The translations under genes were made by a program, and so were the position numbers. A stretch of DNA of 64,000 nt from Taenia hydatigena (Eukaryota; Platyhelminthes; Cestoda; Cyclophyllidea; Taeniidae): positions 3,856,199 to 3,920,198 of the forward strand of contig JADWOT020000007.1 of assembly GCA_036345935.2 (NCBI GenBank). Reading direction: 5' to 3'. Below are positions 52,688 to 64,000 of this stretch, in pieces (the stretch's first letter is position 1; each line of letters begins with the position of its first letter). The notes beneath the pieces are model-generated. The model was not told the DNA's origin and searched no databases. It saw only the letters and a list, made by a program, of their open reading frames with translations.

Positions 52688-53102
52688 CTGCTAGGAGCGG
52701 GATGTCGATATGCAGCCCACATCACCCTTAAACTGGGTGTCAATCTGCTGCTTTAGTTGGTAAGTTCATCGCAATACCTTATTACGAATGCGATTACTCC
52801 TTTTACGTTTCATTCTGCTTCTACAGGCACGGAGATGTTTTTCGGCTTGGGATCCCGTGGCTGAGGTGATAGGTGAGCTAGAAGCCCGAACTAGGGCAAT
52901 GAAAACGGAGACGAGAGCACACTTGATGCGGTATACCAACTGCACGCTCTCTTTGGCGAAATGCTCGGAAGTTGGTCAAGTGCGGCGCGATGCGATAATT
53001 TTCACGCTCATGACGTCGTTGACAGAAAGTGCCAATCGTCGGTGCGAGTTGAGAGTGTGGATGTACAAAGGAGGGAATTCGCCGAATTGTAAGTGTACAC
53101 AA
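52688..53102 (+). pseudogene. Possible relic of a two-exon gene with a 67-bp mini-intron (copy B2)
   Basis: Nearly identical to the 31173-31587 copy; donor at 52760, acceptor ending at 52826. It shares the same upstream TAG, so that change predates the 11 kb duplication. Confidence 0.25.
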
Positions 53103-56100
53103 TCATGCATACATCTGTTTGCATGACATTTTTTTATTCATTCAGTTTAATTTGGCCTGCCTCTTCGTCATTAAGCGCAGTCTTTTGTACCTGCAACACA
53201 CTTGGGTGACTTACGGCTAACTGTACCTTCGTTAGGGCCGTCCACTACTTTTTTCTTCGTTTTGTGATCCGCTTGTTTGTGCGGATCTCGGGTAAGCGTT
53301 TTGCCACTACTGATGCCCATTAAACATTAGCAAGGCTAGTGCTTGTGCTCATTAGCCTCTAATCATGTCCCTGGCTGAATTTGCTCACTTTCGTAACTAA
53401 TCGTGCCACTTGTTTTGCTTTTCATTGAAGCGTACATGCGCATAAGATTCTTAAAAAAATACAAGTGAAAGCTGTCTGTTTTCTTACTTGAATGCTCTGG
53501 TGCTACTGTTGGCCAATGGAGCATACTGGACGCCAAGCATTGATGCATTACTCGGCGTCGTATCGCTTGCAACTGTCTGCAATGAAACACAATTCTTACC
53601 TCAAATCAAGCGTTCTTCTTTTTAAGTCGTACCAGTAGTTGATGCATTATGCATTCGCGGATCAGTTAAGCACGCTCCAGCAAATACGCTCTTAACCAGA
53701 GGGTTTGCTGCCCTTTCGTCTCTTGTTGTCTTCTAACTTCCAAGAAAGCCTTGCATGTTTTCGGAATCAGTGTGCTATTTTAGACTCAATCAAATTTTAT
53801 GGAACTGTCAGGAGATTTTGTCGGTTCATTCGCAGTCGTTATTGTGTCTATGGAGGTTGGAACGGAGATGGTGCACAGAGCGCTACATTGCTTGAATCTG
53901 GCTTTTTTTGGTGTCTTTATCGAAACCACCGTATGAAGCTTCTTAGGATAATAGCCTCGGGAATGCTCGTAACTGAGGCGTTTAGTGAAGATACAGTGTT
54001 ATGGTAACTGCCCTGTAGGCAGTAATAGAGATGTGGTAGTCGCTACGTAGAAGTAATTCGCCTTGCCAGTGGGCTGGTAGTTAATTGACGGGTCGTAGAT
54101 GCGGGTCTGATCCTATATGCTTTTTTGTGCATTGGCAAGCATTAAGATACGTTCGCTTACTTACTTTTCACTTACCTGTTTATGTGGCTATTTGGATAGT
54201 AGAGATTTGAGTAGGTAGGTAGACAAAGGAGGGAGAGCTGTTACTTTTCCCTCTGTAGAGTTGCCTGTCTAGTACTCGGCTCTTCTCTTTTCCGGTCTAT
54301 CTAATTGTCTCCTATCCCATCCGTCGAACTCACTACCTCCCTACCTCTTTCCTTTACGGCTTTACTGCAGACGCAAGGTAATTGATGGGGAAGTATTTTT
54401 AGGAAGGAAAGGAAACTTGGCAGTATTTTGTTGTTTCTGTGGTACTTCCAAAATCTCAGTACGAATTTGTTAGAGGAGAATTGCGGTTGTCAATGTGTTC
54501 GCACATTCACGAATTGGTTGAACCTACCAAACCCATGAAGATGGCCTTGAACTAACCCAGGACGAATGCGCCTCCAGTGAGAACTAGCATGTGCCACTGA
54601 GTGGATTGCCTGCCCTTCCAGTGAATGAAACCCCATGATTATCGACGCGTGGCAGCAGAGAAGCATTTGGTCAATCTTGTATCAGAAGGCAGTCATGGCA
54701 GGACATGGGCTGCGAGTGTAGTTGCCTCGCCGCTGCTTCTTACGGTGTCATCGCGTTTGTGATGTGGTGGGTGATTGGTGCATGGAGTGTCGATTTGCGC
54801 TGAAGTTAATTGCGAACGCATCTATTTCTACTCACTGGTGATGATGAGCCTGTCTGCATTTGCTTCGCCACTGCTGCTTAACCTCCTGTGGCACTCAAGC
54901 TCTGGTGTCGTTCGACCACTTGAACAACAGGGTGTTTTTTCCAGTGGAAGGCGCGAAGGATTTCTCGTTTGCTGGAGCAATTATCTGTTTGGAAAGTGTC
55001 AGCCTTGTGCTGTATTGCTTTTTGTGCATATCACTTTATTTCAATTGGCAGTGGCTGACTTTTGTGGTGAGCTCATTGGCTTTTGCGTGGGTGCTAGGTA
55101 GCCCATAAGGGGGGACAAAGGGTGAAAGGGGATAGAGTAAGATTATTCACAATAATAGCAGAGACTCCGCTGTGTGTCTGGGCTTCTCATCGTGTCATTC
55201 GAGAGTCATTCCGCTGACATTGAATTTACTTATAGGTTAGAAGGGAAGAGGAAGAATGGAGGAGAAGGGAGCGGAACGGAGTAGAGTGAAAGGGGTCAGC
55301 AAAGTACAGCCCAGGTAGTAAGTAAATAAGCGAGGAGAAAATAAGTGGGTCGAGTGATGTAAGGCTCTTTTTTGTTCCTTACTCTTCTCATCTTATCGTG
55401 TTTCTGCATTCGAACATGTGCGAATTTCTTCATTCTGCATCACAATTTCTTTGTTCAGATATTTTAATTTCAAAAGCACCTGTCTAATCTTTGAGTCACC
55501 ATCACCAGGCACCAACGTCATGCTGTGTTTTTGAAATCGTTAAACGTGGTTTTGTCTCGTTCTCTGTATCTAATAAAGTATTAGGTTAAAATGCTCTTTT
55601 CGGTTTGCGGTCGGTCTTTACTTCTCTGTTCGCATTAACAAATTAGGTCGCACACAACGAGGAAGTTGGTTGTGGGTTGTTGAAAGGAATCGATAAGATG
55701 CAGGCCACTCGAGCAAACGACTTCAGTTTAGAGTAGATTCTGAGCGTGGGAGAGTTGCTAAGCACCACATTGGTGGTGGCGACAAGGACATCTTTTGCAT
55801 CCCTCTTTACTAGCTACCTATTCTCACGTGTGGCGGATACGAGATCCCTCCTCTGCAGATTGCTGTTACTAAGACATTCCACTTTCGAAGGGCCAGAGAA
55901 TCCGCAACAACGCACTTCCGCATTGGAATTGGTTTGTGCCTTCCATACGACTGTCCTAGCTGAAGGTCTGCATTATTCTATCGTCAAACGCTGCAAAATG
56001 GCAGTCCTACAGAGCTGTCTTGAAGCATGTCTACCAGTGAGTGGGCTACTTCTGCTAGAATAAGCAGGATTTTTGCAGCTTTGTGCAGCACGAACGCTAC

Positions 56101-56642
56101 GCATTCTTCCTTACCTGCAGTTATTAAAAAGGATAAAACCCTGAGTTAAGTAAAAGTGGCAGGTTGCACTGATGAATTTAGAGCTGACAGCTGCTAATTT
56201 GTCGCCTCAATAGAAATAGGGTCACCACCCGGTCCGTGAAGTTCTGACTAAGTTTCGATAGCCAATGCAAAAAGGCAATTAGTGCAAGCCTATTTCCTAA
56301 GCTAATTTTTTTAGTCTTTGCTATCTCTGCTGCCCTCAATTTTGGCCTCTAAGCACTTATATGTCAGCAATGAATGCTCTTTCATGCTGAAATGGTTGGG
56401 AATGATCCGATGTTCCTCACACCTACTTGCTATGTCGACTGTCTATTTTGGCACCCACAAATTCCTTTTCCCTTCTCTTCTTATTTTACCCTCCTGATCA
56501 GCGACTTGCGATGCTTCTCTGGCATGTTCGCTTGCGTGTCCATCAAGATGCCGATCATTTGACTCGCAATTCTCATTTGTGGAATTACAAAGAGAAGATT
56601 CTTTTGCGATTCATGTATCGCTCCGCACCTTCTAATAGATGT

Positions 56643-59600
56643 GCTTGTGTGTTTATATTTCTGGGTGGCTAAGGAGTTTGAGTCAAAGCAATGTACATTT
56701 GGTGGTAAAGTTCGTGTTATAATACTCCAAAAGAGTAAGAAGATGCATTCACGTATGCGTCGAGTTAAGATAAATTACTGTTAAAGAATTAGTAAGACGA
56801 TAAAAAGGTTAAAAAGAAGCTAACCACAATTAATTACCCACTGGTTTGGTAGAAAACACTGATAAATGTCTAACTTTTGCATCTAATGCGAGCAGAAAAT
56901 TGAGACGAGAACACTGTTTATTCAGTAGTGTTGATGAGAGAATACGGGTATTGCAATAGTTCTTGCGACCTTTGTTAAACCTATAACAAAAAGTTCGCAA
57001 TAATTTTCTGCGCCTGAAAAGAATGCGACGGTCAGTCTGGTATTCATTGAGTGCTAGCCCGCGTTTAAAGAGGGTATATTCTGAGGTGTTGACCAAGATT
57101 TGCAGGTATCGGTGGTAGGTTTTGCTTAAAATCAACATCGGCTTAGAGTTATCGCCATTTCGGCTTTGTAATCCTGAATATTTTGATAAAGGGGAGGATA
57201 TCATCAAATGAAGTATACGACATTATAATCGAAAACCAATGGTGAGGTTTTCAGCAGGCATTGGAGGAATAAAGCTTCGTGAGTGTTCATAACGCATTAT
57301 CTGGAATACGGCTCTGAAAAAATTCTACGACTACTCTACACTTTGGTCGTTCCTTATCAATATTGCCGTAACCGAGTTTTTCATGTGATCGTGCATATGA
57401 GGTGATTGCACTAATAACCTCTGGGAATAGTTTCAACTAATTTTTCTGTTTAGCTCATACTATTTGAATTAGATATTTTAATCATCATTACTACTGCCAC
57501 TCTTAAATTGCTATCCACCTTTATGTAATTTTGTGCTTTTGCTTCCTCGTTTTTCGTTGCGGTTCATTTGATAGAAGGGCAGCGATTTTTCATTAATTTG
57601 GGTAGCAGCTTCTATTTACTCTAACTTTTCCTATTAGCCGAGTTTAGTTACACTTACGAAAGATGACTGCTGACACGAAAATCGCAAAATATGGCTCCAC
57701 TATGCCAGTCAACACGCAACTCGTCCGATAATTACTCCTGCATTTCATAATCCATTGGGTGGTCCCACTCATGTTAGGTGTGATAAAAACGACTCCAAAG
57801 TAAGGTGTTGCGTGAGATTGCATTTCATTTGCACAAGTCTTCAAGACAACATTTTTTCGTGTTTGTCTCCCGCCTGGTCATGAAATTCGTTATTGTGCTC
57901 TAAGCTCAGCCGATCACATAAGGCATGGTCAAGAATTATTGAAGTGCACAATAGGCAATAGAAACGATCTAATGGCCAGTTGTTGACCTCGTACTGTCTT
58001 TAGGGCTACTTCCATTGGGTCTATCACATAGTTAAAAGTTTTCGCGTGTTTTGTGCTCTTGTTATTTACTTTGTCCGATCAAGCGAATGGGTTTTATCTG
58101 TCGAAATTAAAATTAAAACAGCAATCATCGTTGCAGTTCTCGCCTCGCATGCACTTTACGTATTGTGCCTTTTCTTGCTGGTAGAAATTAAAAATGCAGT
58201 ACCTTCCGTTTTCCGCCTTGTTCCACCTTACTGCTTTGTGGGTTTAAGCGAAAGTAGTTCAGTGTTGTCATGGCAATCAATCTACTTGATCATGTAGTTT
58301 GCACATGGAGAATGTAGGACAGAATAGCTATTTTTGATATATTTCACGGCTACTTACTTTTGCAATAAATACTCTCTTAAAACTGTTACTCCTTCCTGCA
58401 TCCTTCCTCAAGTACACGTGTAGTTGGGTATGGTGAGCGAACGGAGGTAGACAGACAAGTAATTATGCACACGCACCTTGATAAACGTCTATAAAAGGAC
58501 ACTTTTAACAAAAGTTTAGGTCGGAGGAAATTCAAACAATAATACGCAGGCTAGTTTTTCAATTTCATTTAACTTATTTGTGTGCACTCACTGCAATGAA
58601 GTTGAAGAGGGTACTTTTTGCTACACAGTATACGTTTGTAATTCTGGCATTGTCCATCATTGCAGAAATGTGCAAGGTTGCCATATCCACATTTGCAACT
58701 ATTGTGCAGCACCATTTATGACAGTTTGATTAACGTCAGTGAATTAGGCATAAACAATGAATCTAGCAAACTCTAACTCACTTAAATTGGGCTAATATTC
58801 ACTAACAAGTCGAAACCATTACGTGTTCCTTGGTGAGCTAACGAAACCAAGTTCTGTACGAATTTCTCACAATTTCCTGTTGTTCAATCACTGCTGTGAA
58901 CATATAAGACCAAAGGGAATCAGTATTATTACTACGTACTTGAGCTGTGCGAGAAATAAGAATAGGCAAAGAGTATGGCTTATAAACAGGCACCGTAAAA
59001 ACGATGAATGCTGATGTAGCCAAAATCTCATCATCCGTTGGGTGGATCCACTTGAATCAGGTGTGGCTAGGGTGTCTTCAAATGAACGTGCCGTAATTCC
59101 TACGTTGGAATGCAACCCATTCTCTTAAGCACCCAAGTCTCCTTTTTCGCATTGTCTTTGACTGCTTGAATAAGGCGCTTGTTATTGCGTCAAACAGATG
59201 ACATGCAGTAGCAAGAAGTCGGCTAATCTGTTAAGTGTAAAAGTCTGTCGAGCAGTGCTAACGCTCAAGACCGAACCTATAATCTTAAGTGCTGTAAAAG
59301 CTGTATTGAAATTCATTGCCTTAAGTCTGCAGCTGGCTAATGAATTTGAAGCCATACTACTTCTGGTGGTTTATGAAGTGAGATGGAACGCGATATGACA
59401 CACACGTGCCAACGCTGCCCTTTTTGGCGAATGTCTTTTGTAGTTGTGTTGGACTAAGAGCTCCCTTAAGATGGCTGATAGATTTAATCTGTAGGTCCAT
59501 GGCAAATCTTCATGCAGCCTCGAGCAGTGCACTGCGCTTACTACCCGGTCTCTATAATGTTTGCGAATTTATGTTGCAGAGCTTACACCTCGTGTCCATT

Positions 59601-60720
59601 TGCAAAATTAAGGCGACTAGTATCGTTTCATTTATCATTAAGCGAAGTGAAATATAAGGCCAGTCCCAGTCGCGATAATAATTTTTGCATTGGCATTATT
59701 GTAATAGACATTCAAAAGTCCTGTGCATACTAATAAAGGGAAAACTCGCATCGTATTCTCATCTTACATCACTCCAATCGGTGAATGTACGCATATTCTC
59801 AGCGAGTATACCAAATCGCCAGATATTTGTGCAATGTTTCGTAGAGCCAAACAATGAAGAAAATTGTTTAATTTGCAATCAACATAATATTGTGCAGGTT
59901 TTGTGCCATGCCTCTGCCCAACCGCAAGCAGTACATTAAATGGAATGTAAGTCACCCATTTTTGTTCCTGCCTGAAGTAGAGTTTTACCTTCACTATCAA
60001 TATGACCGCTCCCAAACCCCAACCCTCACTTTATGATTTGTGTCGTTTGCCTTAAAAGAACATCTTATTATTAGAGTGGTTTCCGTCTTTCCTGATGATT
60101 AATAGGCAACGCTTTGGAGGAATGACCCATTCCGTGAAGGATTGGCACCTGTCTACATGTTTATAGATAATGACCAGCTCTTAGACTATCAGAAGGCGGA
60201 GAAGAATGGAAAGTGTTAGGGCAGGTGGAGACCAAAAAAAAAAAAGGAAACTTTGGGCATTTTTATTGCAAATATGACTACAGAGGCCATCGATTAACAT
60301 TCATCTCAGTACTCTTAAGCGCAACAAGGTAAAAGATCGAGTCAACAGGCGCTTCGACACTGTGAAGTAAAAGGGGGCACTCAATTATTTTACTACTCTA
60401 TAGATGTGAAGACGCGCACACAACGCATCTGAGGGGTTTTCTTTGTGCCTCTCACAAACATTCATAATGGTACCGTGGCACTTCTACACCTACATTTCTG
60501 TTACCCACACTACCGCATGGTCTCCACACCACTGCTCACACCAAGGCTAGCCTACAAAGGCGCAAACCTGGAGCCAGCAGTGTGCATCATCGTTCGCGGG
60601 TGTGTATTAGCCAGCTAATGAGAAGAAGGAGCAGAAAGCGGTGGCAGTTTCTGGTTGGATAGAAGCATTTTAGTAATAGTGCGGATTGGAAAGATGCTCC
60701 TGAAGAATAGCCGTAGTAGA
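56643..60720. other. HSP70 upstream region with a diverged tandem duplication
   Basis: 57650-57850 resembles 58940-59150 (ATTGGGTGG / GTTGGGTGG, then CACAAGTCTT / CCCAAGTCTC in the same order), a period of about 1.29 kb. An A12 run lies near 60234-60245. No protein gene recognised. Confidence 0.45.
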
Positions 60721-60726
60721 TATAAA
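60721..60726 (+). promoter_or_regulatory. Candidate TATA box of the HSP70 gene
   Basis: TATAAA lies 71 bp before the HSP70 ATG, a distance that fits a short 5' untranslated leader. GAA-type triplets occur upstream (for example GAAGAA near 60622 and 60702), but I see no clean alternating GAA/TTC heat-shock element. Heat induction is therefore not supported by the sequence. Confidence 0.5.
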
Positions 60727-60796
60727 GCGATGTTATGGTCGTGACATTCATCATCATCAAGCTGTAGGCGTAAGCAGTTGAACATCCCGTAAAGCT

Positions 60797-62629
60797 ATGG
60801 CAACTAGTCCAGCTATCGGTATCGACTTGGGAACAGTCTTCTCATGTGTTGGCGTGTTTCAGAATGGCAGAGTAGAAATCATTACCAACGACCAAGGTTC
60901 ACGCACAACGCCCAGTTATGTAGCCTTCACAGACAACGAACGTATCATCGGTGAGGCCGCAAAGAATCAGGCGGCAATGAACCCCACCAATACCGTGTTC
61001 GACATTAAGCGTCTAATAGGACGTCGTTTCGATGACGAAGCAGTGCAAGAAAGCATTAAGCACTGGCCGTTTAAGGTTATAAATGCGAGAGGGATACCGA
61101 AGATTGAAGTACGGATTCGCGGCAAGGCAGAGCAGTTTATTGCTGAACAGATCTCATCTATAGTGCTGTCGAAAATGAAGGAGACGGCAGAGGCTTATTT
61201 GGGCAAGAAGGTAACGAACGCGGTAATTACAGTGCCGGCGTACTTTAATGTTAATCAACGGCAGGCCACTATAGATGCAGGAAAATTGGCGGGCTTGAAT
61301 GTGTTGCGTCTCATCAATGAGCCAACAGCAGCCGCCCTTGCGTATGGCCTAGAAAAAAGGAGCGACAAGCAGCGCAATGTGCTGGTGTTCGATTTGGGTG
61401 GCGGCACCTTTGATGTGTCCATTTTGTCCATTGAGAAGGGAAAATTTGAAGTGAAGGCGGTTGGTGGTGACACGCACCTGGGCGGTGAGGACTTTGATTC
61501 TCGAATGGTGGACCACTTTGTGGGATTATTTAATCAACAGCACAAGGGGACAGATTTGGCATCCAACAAGAAGGCTATTAGTCGCCTAAAGAAGGCGTGT
61601 GAGACAGCAAAGAAGATGTTGTGTTCGTCCAAGTACGCGAGCATAGACCTGGAATCCTTGCATGGGGACATCGATTTCAAGGCGTCCATCACAAGGGCCA
61701 GATTTGAAGAGCTATGCTTGGACCTCTTTCTTAAAGCGATGGATGCGGTGAAGACTGCGCTGGGTGATGCGAAGCTGAACAAAACTGACATTCACGAAAT
61801 AGTGTTGGTTGGTGGATCGACGCGCATTCCCAAGGTGGAGGAGTTGTTACGGGAATTCTTTGGTGAATGTACAATAAACAAGTCCATTGATCCAGACCAG
61901 GCAGTGGCTTACGGTGCGGCGCTGCTGGCGTCCAATTTGGCTGGTGACAAGCCAGAGATGGTACAGGATTTGATGCTGCTAGATGTGACCCCACTGTCAC
62001 TGGGTGTGGTGACGACAGGTGGGTTGATGACGACGCTGATAAAGCGCAACTCAAGAATCCCAGTAAAGAAGACAAAGTTCTTCTCAACCTGTGTAGACAA
62101 TCAACCAGTTGTGCTGATCCAGGTATACGAGGGTGAGCGTCCGATAGCGGAAGACAACTACTTGTTGGGCAAGTTCCAATTATCAGGAATCCCTCCTGCA
62201 CCACGTGGTGAACCCCAGATTGAGGTGACCTTCGACATTGATGTGAATGGCGTTCTCAATGTGTCGGCGGTGGACAAGTCGGCAAGAAAGCAGAACAGCA
62301 TCACCATCACTGCTGACACGGGTCGTCTCTCAGAGGAAGAAATAGAGCAAATGTTGAACGATGCAGAGAAGTACAAGCAGGCAGATGAGAAGCAAAGGAG
62401 CAAAATGGAGGCAAAGGTAAAGTTAGAGGGCTTCATCTTTAGCATAATATCAAAAATGGAGAGCGAAGAGATGAATCAAATATCATCAAAAGAGTCGATT
62501 GAGAATATACTTGCAATGTGTGAGTCAATGCTTAAGTGGGTGGACATCGACCAGGATGCAACGAAAGAGGACTACGAACTCAAGTGTAAAATACTGAAGA
62601 CTCTGTACTCGGCTACGGCAACAAAATAA
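60797..62629 (+). CDS. HSP70: Diverged cytosolic-type HSP70 chaperone lacking the C-terminal EEVD tail
   Basis: 610-residue, intronless ATP-dependent chaperone. The nucleotide-binding domain (about 1-390) is well conserved: IDLGT near residue 9, [16 protein letters not shown] with the catalytic Lys71, NEPTAAA with Glu175, [11 protein letters not shown] near 198, [11 protein letters not shown], and [11 protein letters not shown] near 336. The interdomain linker (DLMLLD, about 391-396) and the substrate-binding beta domain ([26 protein letters not shown]) follow. The helical lid is weakly conserved, and the protein ends in ATATK, about 36 residues short of typical HSC70 (646 aa), with no GGMP repeats and no EEVD co-chaperone motif. 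The phosphate loop reads GTVF instead of GTTY (Thr14 to Val, Tyr15 to Phe by HSC70 numbering). The start is fixed by exact collinearity with HSC70 from residue 1. No frameshift or stop is present, so it looks intact. It resembles the cestode-expanded HSP70 clade described as lacking EEVD and GGMP; assignment to that clade is inference. An ER or mitochondrial HSP70 is excluded by the absence of a signal peptide or leader. Confidence 0.97.
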   Translation: MATSPAIGIDLGTVFSCVGVFQNGRVEIITNDQGSRTTPSYVAFTDNERIIGEAAKNQAAMNPTNTVFDIKRLIGRRFDDEAVQESIKHWPFKVINARGIPKIEVRIRGKAEQFIAEQISSIVLSKMKETAEAYLGKKVTNAVITVPAYFNVNQRQATIDAGKLAGLNVLRLINEPTAAALAYGLEKRSDKQRNVLVFDLGGGTFDVSILSIEKGKFEVKAVGGDTHLGGEDFDSRMVDHFVGLFNQQHKGTDLASNKKAISRLKKACETAKKMLCSSKYASIDLESLHGDIDFKASITRARFEELCLDLFLKAMDAVKTALGDAKLNKTDIHEIVLVGGSTRIPKVEELLREFFGECTINKSIDPDQAVAYGAALLASNLAGDKPEMVQDLMLLDVTPLSLGVVTTGGLMTTLIKRNSRIPVKKTKFFSTCVDNQPVVLIQVYEGERPIAEDNYLLGKFQLSGIPPAPRGEPQIEVTFDIDVNGVLNVSAVDKSARKQNSITITADTGRLSEEEIEQMLNDAEKYKQADEKQRSKMEAKVKLEGFIFSIISKMESEEMNQISSKESIENILAMCESMLKWVDIDQDATKEDYELKCKILKTLYSATATK

Positions 62630-64000
62630 CCATATTTGCAAGTATGAAAAGCCAACAGAACGAACCGGTGCACGAAGTATGAGCTTTTAGCTTAACTCGG
62701 CAAAATGCGAGGTCACAAATGTATAAAGTATGACAATTTGGGTGTAATTACCTAACCCCTAACCCACGGCGATTTGTTACAATGATGCATTCAATCGCCT
62801 GCAGGTTCAGGCATTCATTAAAGCTTTCACACACCTGTCTTTTGCTTTATTTACCCATGCCATCCAGACAAGTGTAAATATAGTCCTTTAGGTATGCACT
62901 GTTATGACCAAAGGAGTTAGTAGTGGATAGAAAAATCCGGCATGACCCTGATTACCGTTTAAATGGCTTCCTAAATTCGCAATAAAAAGTTTTACAGTCT
63001 TATGCTACAATGCGCTGATATTCTGAATTAACATGGACTTGCGATAAAAAGGGTGGCAGAAGCACACACAGCAACCGGGTGTATAGCGGCAGAGGCGGGA
63101 CCCAAGATAGAAGGCCCCCGATGGCGTGACACCTTGACTGCATGACTTTAGAACATTAACAGACCCTTGCCAGCATGGATGGTGAAGGGTAGACATTCGT
63201 GCTCTACAAGAAGCGTGAAAGCAAAAGTCATTGTTTGAACTAAAACACAGGCTTCTAGGAATATTGTGTCGAACATATTTCAACCTTTTCTTATATTGGT
63301 GGTCTACAGTTTGCAGGTTAAAGTAACAAGCTTAAAAAATGCTTGTATGCATCTTAGAACTATAATCCTTTTCAACGCTAACAACCCTTGAAGTCAGGAA
63401 TCATGAAGGTATGTGAAGAATATGTAACGACTTCAAAGTTAATGCAAGACCTTGTCAATTACAGAAAGTTTGATTCAGAAATCACTGCTCGTAAAAGAAG
63501 GGGAGTCATACCCTCACCTCTTTCAGTATAGGCCAAGAGCTTTTTTACGTCTAAAATGGCTAGATCATTTGTCTCTATTTGGAGGCTACACATCCTAATT
63601 CAGCAATTACCTCGGGCAAAATGGTAGACAACACAGTAGTGCGAATGGCGAAAATTACGGAGTTGCTTGAAAAAAGATAATATGAGATCAGTGCCCATGA
63701 ATAATAAAATAATCCAGATTTATCATAGGCTTTACGTTTTTAAAGAAAACTGAACAAATCACTTCAGCAGGTAAGTTGGCAGCTTTGATACATGATATCG
63801 TTGCCAATGCCATGGGCAGTCTGTGTGATCCAATTTTTTACTAGAATTGCAATTTGAGAACTACTGCTACTACAATTTGTCAGTAGCAATGCTGCCAAGA
63901 TTGTAAAACATCCGCTATGTGGAACACAAGTGGGGTCATGAAATTTGCGGCCTTGTGGGTCATGGGTCAATCGTTCCGTCTGCTGGTCATGCTGATTAAA
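62630..64000. other. HSP70 3' flank, no further gene recognised
   Basis: Contains the candidate AATAAA at 62981 and a short telomere-like CCTAACCCCTAACCC at about 62751-62766. Nothing else supported. Confidence 0.5.
62981..62986 (+). promoter_or_regulatory. Candidate polyadenylation signal downstream of HSP70
   Basis: AATAAA, the first clear canonical hexamer downstream of the HSP70 stop codon, about 350 bp away. Whether this one is used cannot be told from sequence alone. Confidence 0.3.

Larger units (their letters stand above)
45914..56642. repeat. Segmental duplication, copy 2 (about 10.7 kb, carries mucin copy 2)
   Basis: Direct copy of 24098-35154. It is about 0.3 kb shorter, mainly because its mucin gene lacks two 147-bp units. 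It also lacks 32 bp at about 54019 that copy 1 keeps at about 32499-32530, and has 6 extra bp in a CTTCTT run at about 56475. The right end given is where copy 1 enters an N gap, so the duplication may extend further. Confidence 0.97.

Noticed and set aside
56830..57207. 125-codon basic open frame on the minus strand
   Set aside because: No family recognised, no second copy and no splice or promoter context.
61731..62204. 157-codon open frame antisense to HSP70
   Set aside because: Shadow of the conserved HSP70 codons; no recognisable protein features.
62751..62766. CCTAACCCCTAACCC telomere-like sequence, and CCTAACCCTAA near 21541
   Set aside because: Only about two units each; expected by chance and no sign of a chromosome end.

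Overview
The window looks like nuclear DNA of a parasitic flatworm, most likely a taeniid tapeworm (Echinococcus or Taenia). That assignment is inference. It rests on three things: an intronless HSP70 of the diverged type lacking the EEVD and GGMP tail, which is known to be massively expanded in cestodes; two Thr-rich, signal-peptide-bearing mucin-like proteins; and very gene-poor DNA filled with old, decayed segmental repeats. There are no bacterial operons, no recognisable transposase or reverse transcriptase ORFs, and no CRISPR array. Only three protein genes are convincing: two mucin-like genes on the minus strand (24528-25961 and 46350-47480) and HSP70 on the plus strand (60797-62629). 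Together they occupy about 4.4 kb of 64 kb. A good tRNA-Arg(CCU) and a degenerate tRNA-Met(CAU) face each other at 9.3-9.6 kb.

Layout. 0-13 kb is a mosaic. Pieces at about 380-1465, 7524-8123 and 12301-12870 are collinear with one continuous stretch at about 19048-21310, so the first locus appears interrupted by two segments (about 1466-7523 and 8124-12300) that the second lacks. The first interrupting segment holds an old copy of a repeat also found at 29.7-33.6 kb and 51.2-55.1 kb. The second holds the two tRNA-like genes. 13-19 kb and 21.3-24.1 kb hold nothing I recognise.

24.1-35.15 kb and 45.9-56.64 kb are two copies of an approximately 11 kb direct segmental duplication, each carrying one mucin gene near its left end. 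The left 2.4 kb, including the mucin gene, has diverged by roughly 10 percent. The right 8.5 kb or more differs by only about 1 percent. The 10.7 kb spacer between them has a long purine-rich tract, three copies of a T-box-like palindrome and diverged tandem repeats. 56.6-60.7 kb contains another diverged tandem duplication and leads into the HSP70 gene. 62.6-64 kb is its 3' flank.

Two runs of exactly 100 N (2479-2578 and 35155-35254) are assembly gaps of unknown true size, and both lie inside repeat copies. The three genes have no evident shared pathway. Their link is that mucins and HSP70s both belong to families that grow by local duplication, and the DNA here shows several generations of such duplication.
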